From contig NZ_VIWV01000001.1 in the NCBI RefSeq assembly GCF_007829875.1, positions 3,876,501 through 3,940,500 of the forward strand: a stretch of DNA of 64,000 bases, written 5' to 3'. Positions 61,102 to 64,000 of this stretch are shown in pieces (position 1 is the first letter of the stretch; each line of letters starts with the position of its first letter). Both the position numbers and the translations under genes were made by a program. The notes beneath the pieces are model-generated. The model saw only the letters and a list, made by a program, of their open reading frames with translations, ran no database searches and was not told the origin of the DNA. The stretch comes from Streptomyces capillispiralis (GTDB lineage: Bacteria; Actinomycetota; Actinomycetes; Streptomycetales; Streptomycetaceae).

Positions 61102-62649
61102 TCACAGGGTCCGCAGCAGCACCGCAGGCTGCTCCACGCAGTCCGCCACGTATCGCAGGAAGCCCCCGGCCGTACCGCCGTCGCAGACCCGGTGGTCGAA
61201 GGTGAGCGAGAGCTGCACCACCTGCCGCACCGCCAGCTCGCCCTCGTGCACCCACGGCTTGGGGACGATGCGGCCGACGCCGAGCATCGCGGCCTCGGGG
61301 TGGTTGATGATCGGCGTGGAACCGTCGACGCCGAAGACGCCGTAGTTGTTCAACGTGAAGGTGCCGCCGGTCAGCTCCGCGGGCGTCAGTGTCCCGGTCC
61401 GGGCCGCCTCGGTCAGCCGGGCGAACTCCGCCGTGAGCGACTCCGCGTCCCGCGTGTGCGCGTCCCGGACGACGGGGACGACGAGTCCCCGCTCGGTCTG
61501 CGCGGCGAAGCCGAGGTGCACGTCGGCGTACTGGACGACCTCCCGGGCCGCGGTGTCCACCGAGGAGTTGAGCTCGGGGAAGCGGGCCAGCGCGGCGGTG
61601 CAGATCCGGGCCAGCAGGGCGAGGACGGAGATCTTCGGCCCGCCGGCCGCGTTCATCGCCGCCCGGGTCCGCATCAGTTCGGTCGCGTCGGCGTCCACCC
61701 AGCAGGTCGCGTCCGGTATCTCGGTGCGGCTGCGGGAGAGCTTGTCGGCGACGGCACCACGGATGCCCTTGAGGGGGACCCGGGTGACGGACGGGCCGCC
61801 CGCGGTCACGGCAGTCGTCGCCGGCGCCTCCGTCCGGGCCGCGTGCGTCAGCGGTTCCCCGGCCGTGACGCCACCCGCCACACCGCCCGCCACGCCGCCC
61901 GTTCGGCCTTGAGCGGCGGCGGCGCGCAGCGCGTACTCCACGTCCGCCCGGAGGATCAGCCCGTCGGGCCCGGACCCGGTCATCTCCCGCAGGTCCAGCC
62001 CGTTCTGCTGGGCCAGCCTGCGCACCAGCGGGGAGATCACGGGGACGGGGCCGTCCACGGGCCCGGGGGTGCGGGACGATGCGCCCGTGCTCCCGGGCGC
62101 CTTCGCGGTGTCCGCCGCGCCGTTCGCCTGCGGCGTCCCGGCCGCCTCAGCGGAACCACGTGTGTCAGCGGTCCCGGTTGGCTCAACCGTCTCCCGCGTG
62201 TCCGCGGTCGTCCTGAGCTGCCCGTTCGCCGACGGTGCGGCGGGAGCGGGCTGGGCCGGACGGATCCGGCGGCGGCGGGCCGGTGCCTGCGAGGTGCCGT
62301 AGCCCACCAGGACGTTGCCGGAGCCCTCGGCCGCCGGGTCCTGACCGCGCGTGCCCTCGGCGTCCGTGGCGCCCGCGCCCCCGGCCGGGCCGTCCCCGGT
62401 CGGCTCCCCCACCGCCACGGTCAGCAGCGGCGCGCCCACGGGCAGCTCGGTGCCCTCCGCGCCGAAGCGGGCCGTGACGACACCGCCGTAGGGGCAGGGC
62501 ACCTCCACCATCGCCTTGGCCGTCTCCACCTCGACGACCGGCTGGTCCACGGCGACAACGTCGCCGACCTCGACCAGCCAGCGCACGATCTCCGCCTCGG
62601 TGAGCCCCTCACCGAGGTCGGGCAGCTTGAACTCCAGCACCTGTGCCAT
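61102..62649 (-). CDS. bkdC: Second branched-chain-type 2-oxoacid dehydrogenase E2
   Basis: 515-residue acyltransferase. Lipoyl domain at 3-80 with the lipoyl Lys in VETAKAMVEV; a long Thr/Ala/Gly-rich linker (residues 95-210); peripheral-subunit-binding domain near 210-245 (ISPLVRRLAQQNGLDLREMTGSGPDG); Gly-Val-Ala repeat; catalytic domain from 285 with LTFDHRVCDGG near the end. The E2 of operon 1 differs mainly in linker length and composition. The ATG overlaps the E1beta stop (TGATG). It is the last gene of operon 2. Confidence 0.93.
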   Translation of the reverse strand: MAQVLEFKLPDLGEGLTEAEIVRWLVEVGDVVAVDQPVVEVETAKAMVEVPCPYGGVVTARFGAEGTELPVGAPLLTVAVGEPTGDGPAGGAGATDAEGTRGQDPAAEGSGNVLVGYGTSQAPARRRRIRPAQPAPAAPSANGQLRTTADTRETVEPTGTADTRGSAEAAGTPQANGAADTAKAPGSTGASSRTPGPVDGPVPVISPLVRRLAQQNGLDLREMTGSGPDGLILRADVEYALRAAAAQGRTGGVAGGVAGGVTAGEPLTHAARTEAPATTAVTAGGPSVTRVPLKGIRGAVADKLSRSRTEIPDATCWVDADATELMRTRAAMNAAGGPKISVLALLARICTAALARFPELNSSVDTAAREVVQYADVHLGFAAQTERGLVVPVVRDAHTRDAESLTAEFARLTEAARTGTLTPAELTGGTFTLNNYGVFGVDGSTPIINHPEAAMLGVGRIVPKPWVHEGELAVRQVVQLSLTFDHRVCDGGTAGGFLRYVADCVEQPAVLLRTL

Positions 62650-63653
62650 CAGCTCTCGGCCTCCCATTGCAGACGCCCCACGGCGTCCAGGATCCGGTCC
62701 ACACCGGGCAGGTGGTGGCGCTCCAGCATCGGCGGCGGATACGGCAGGTCGAACCCGGCCACACGCAGCACCGGCGCCTCCAGGTGGTGGAAGCAGCGCT
62801 CCGTGACCCGGGCCGCGATCTCCCCGCCCGGGCCGCCGAAGCCACCCGACTCGTGGACCACGACCGCGCGCCCCGTCCGCCGTACCGAGGCGCACACCGT
62901 CTCGTCGTCGAACGGCACCAGCGAGCGCAGATCGACCACTTCGAGGTCCCAGCCCTCGGCCCGGGCCGCCTCGGCCGCCTCCATGCAGACGGGTACGGAC
63001 GGCCCGTACGTGATGAGCGTGGCGCTCCTCCCTGAACGCCTCACCACCGCACGGCCTATCGGTTCAACGGACGTGGGCTCCTCCGGGTTCCAGGAGTCCT
63101 TCGACCAGTACAGCCGCTTGGGCTCCAGGAAGACGACCGGGTCGTCCGAGGCGATGGCGGCGCGCAGCAGCCCGTAGGCGTCCGCGACGGTGGCGGGCGT
63201 GACGACGTGGAGGCCCGGGGTCGCCATGTAGTACGCCTCGGAGGAGTCGCTGTGGTGCTCGACTCCGCCGATGCCGCCGCCGTAGGGGATGCGGACGGTG
63301 AGCGGCAGGGGCATCCTGCCGCGCGTGCGGTTGCGCATCTTGGCGACGTGCGAGACGAGCTGCTCGAACGCCGGGTAGGCGAACGCGTCGAACTGCATCT
63401 CCACGACGGGACGCAGCCCGTACATGGCCATGCCGACCGCCGTGCCAAGGATGCCGGCCTCGGCCAGCGGCGTGTCCGTGCAGCGGTCCTCGCCGAACTC
63501 CTTGGCGAGTCCGTCGGTGACCCGGAAGACGCCGCCGAGGGTGCCGACGTCCTCGCCCATCACGTGCACCGACGGGTCGGCGGCCATGGCGTCGCGCAGG
63601 GCACGCGTGAGGGCCTGCGCCATGGTGGCCGGCTTGACGGCGACGGTGGTCAT
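62649..63653 (-). CDS. bkdB: Second 2-oxoacid dehydrogenase E1 beta
   Basis: 334-residue ThDP-dependent E1 beta subunit, parallel to the copy at 46365-47342: MGEDVGTLGGVFRVTDGL, DTPLAEAGILGTAVGMAM, VRIPYGGGIGGVEHHSDSSE, LEPKRLYW. The short extension MTTVAVKPATMAQAL precedes the fold. The ATG overlaps the E1alpha stop (TGATG), as does its own stop with the E2 start, so the operon is tightly coupled. Which of the two complexes serves primary branched-chain amino acid breakdown cannot be told here. Confidence 0.95.
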   Translation of the reverse strand: MTTVAVKPATMAQALTRALRDAMAADPSVHVMGEDVGTLGGVFRVTDGLAKEFGEDRCTDTPLAEAGILGTAVGMAMYGLRPVVEMQFDAFAYPAFEQLVSHVAKMRNRTRGRMPLPLTVRIPYGGGIGGVEHHSDSSEAYYMATPGLHVVTPATVADAYGLLRAAIASDDPVVFLEPKRLYWSKDSWNPEEPTSVEPIGRAVVRRSGRSATLITYGPSVPVCMEAAEAARAEGWDLEVVDLRSLVPFDDETVCASVRRTGRAVVVHESGGFGGPGGEIAARVTERCFHHLEAPVLRVAGFDLPYPPPMLERHHLPGVDRILDAVGRLQWEAES

Positions 63654-64000
63654 CACTGCGCCCCTTCCGGCTCGGCCTCGGCCGCCAGCTCGGCCCGCAG
63701 CTGCTCGCGCTGCTCCAGCAGCTGGGGGGTGGGCTCGGCGTAGACGTGGGCGAAGAGGTCCATGGGGTCGAGCTCGGGGTCCCGGTTCATGTGGGCGCGC
63801 AAGGCGGCGGCCATGGTCTCGGCGTCCTGGCGGACGCTGTCCGCCGCGGCTTCGTCGAGCAGGCCGCGCGCGGTCAGCTCCTGCTCCAGCAGCGCGATCG
63901 GGTCGTGCCGCTTCCAGGTCTCCACCTCGGCGTCGCCGCGGTAGCGGGTCGCGTCGTCGGCGTTGGTGTGGGCCTCCACGCGGTACGTGATCGCCTCGAC
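63653..64000 (-). CDS. bkdA: Second 2-oxoacid dehydrogenase E1 alpha (5' part outside window)
   Basis: C-terminal 115 residues of an E1 alpha subunit, cut by the right edge. Visible are VEAITYRVEAHTNADDATRYR, the E1alpha loop near the active site, and the C-terminal helices ending EQREQLRAELAAEAEPEGAQ. The ThDP-binding motif must lie outside. The stop TGA overlaps the E1beta ATG. It is the upstream member of operon 2; the promoter and regulator are outside the window. Confidence 0.92.
   Translation of the reverse strand, partial: VEAITYRVEAHTNADDATRYRGDAEVETWKRHDPIALLEQELTARGLLDEAAADSVRQDAETMAAALRAHMNRDPELDPMDLFAHVYAEPTPQLLEQREQLRAELAAEAEPEGAQ

Overview
This is a high-GC actinobacterial chromosome segment, almost certainly from Streptomyces. 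The evidence is the extreme G/C bias at third codon positions, frequent GTG/TTG starts, Streptomyces-type families (snapalysin with a divergent LysR regulator, DUF397/XRE pairs, a mycothiol-dependent isomerase-type protein, a bacterial proteasome activator), and two perfect copies of the 14-bp ParB site GTTTCACGTGAAAC. ParB sites cluster around oriC, so the segment is probably origin-proximal. From memory, the order of metG, aspS, bkd, Ser/Thr kinases and a second bkd cluster resembles the SCO3778-SCO3831 interval of S. coelicolor. I saw no tRNA, rRNA, CRISPR array, transposase or prophage.

Layout. 1-3.4 kb: a GH13 alpha-glucosidase (partial), a nucleoside hydrolase and a short threonyl-tRNA synthetase, the last behind what looks like a complete leader-peptide attenuator (three consecutive Thr codons, pause hairpin, perfect 14-bp terminator). 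3.5-8 kb: a lipoprotein, a membrane protein with an L7/L12-like tail, an XRE-TPR regulator divergent from a tiny secreted peptide, a small unknown protein and a mechanosensitive-type channel. 8.3-13.8 kb: the most unusual block. It is a minus-strand set of an orphan solute-binding lipoprotein, a giant caspase-TM-binding protein-vWA fusion, an EACC1-like small protein and a caspase-like protein that has lost its catalytic dyad. 13.8-24.2 kb: SpoIIE phosphatase, membrane proteins, a membrane-anchored EEP hydrolase, snapalysin and its LysR regulator, PhoX with a PHO box, and a vWA protein with a huge acidic repeat. 24.3-30.3 kb: metG and aspS flank a small accessory patch (DUF397, a truncated XRE gene, an Rpn-type nuclease, a PH-domain protein); parS-1 lies just upstream of aspS.

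30.3-44.8 kb: a PAS-GAF-SpoIIE-HATPase regulator, pirin, an SseB-like protein, acyl-CoA dehydrogenase, M18 aminopeptidase, DUF6458, LURP-one, nitrilase-family amidase, a DinB/MPI-type protein, an MFS-GntR operon, D-Ala-D-Ala carboxypeptidase and a BRO-N protein. 44.9-48.6 kb: first branched-chain 2-oxoacid dehydrogenase operon (E1alpha-E1beta-E2), preceded by a perfect 14-bp palindrome. 48.9-52.6 kb: two divergent Ser/Thr kinases. 52.7-60.9 kb: Bpa, a cell-surface protein, a quinone oxidoreductase, a DrrAB-type ABC exporter, a K+ channel, MoeA and a MobA-DUF6457 fusion (the last three form an overlapping operon with parS-2 at the moeA/channel junction). 61.1-64 kb: second bkd operon, cut by the right edge.

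Two regulatory themes recur. Several genes have a TAnnnT -10 hexamer 6-7 nt before their start codon, which predicts leaderless mRNAs. Perfect GC-rich hairpins, usually without a U-tract, separate most convergent gene pairs.
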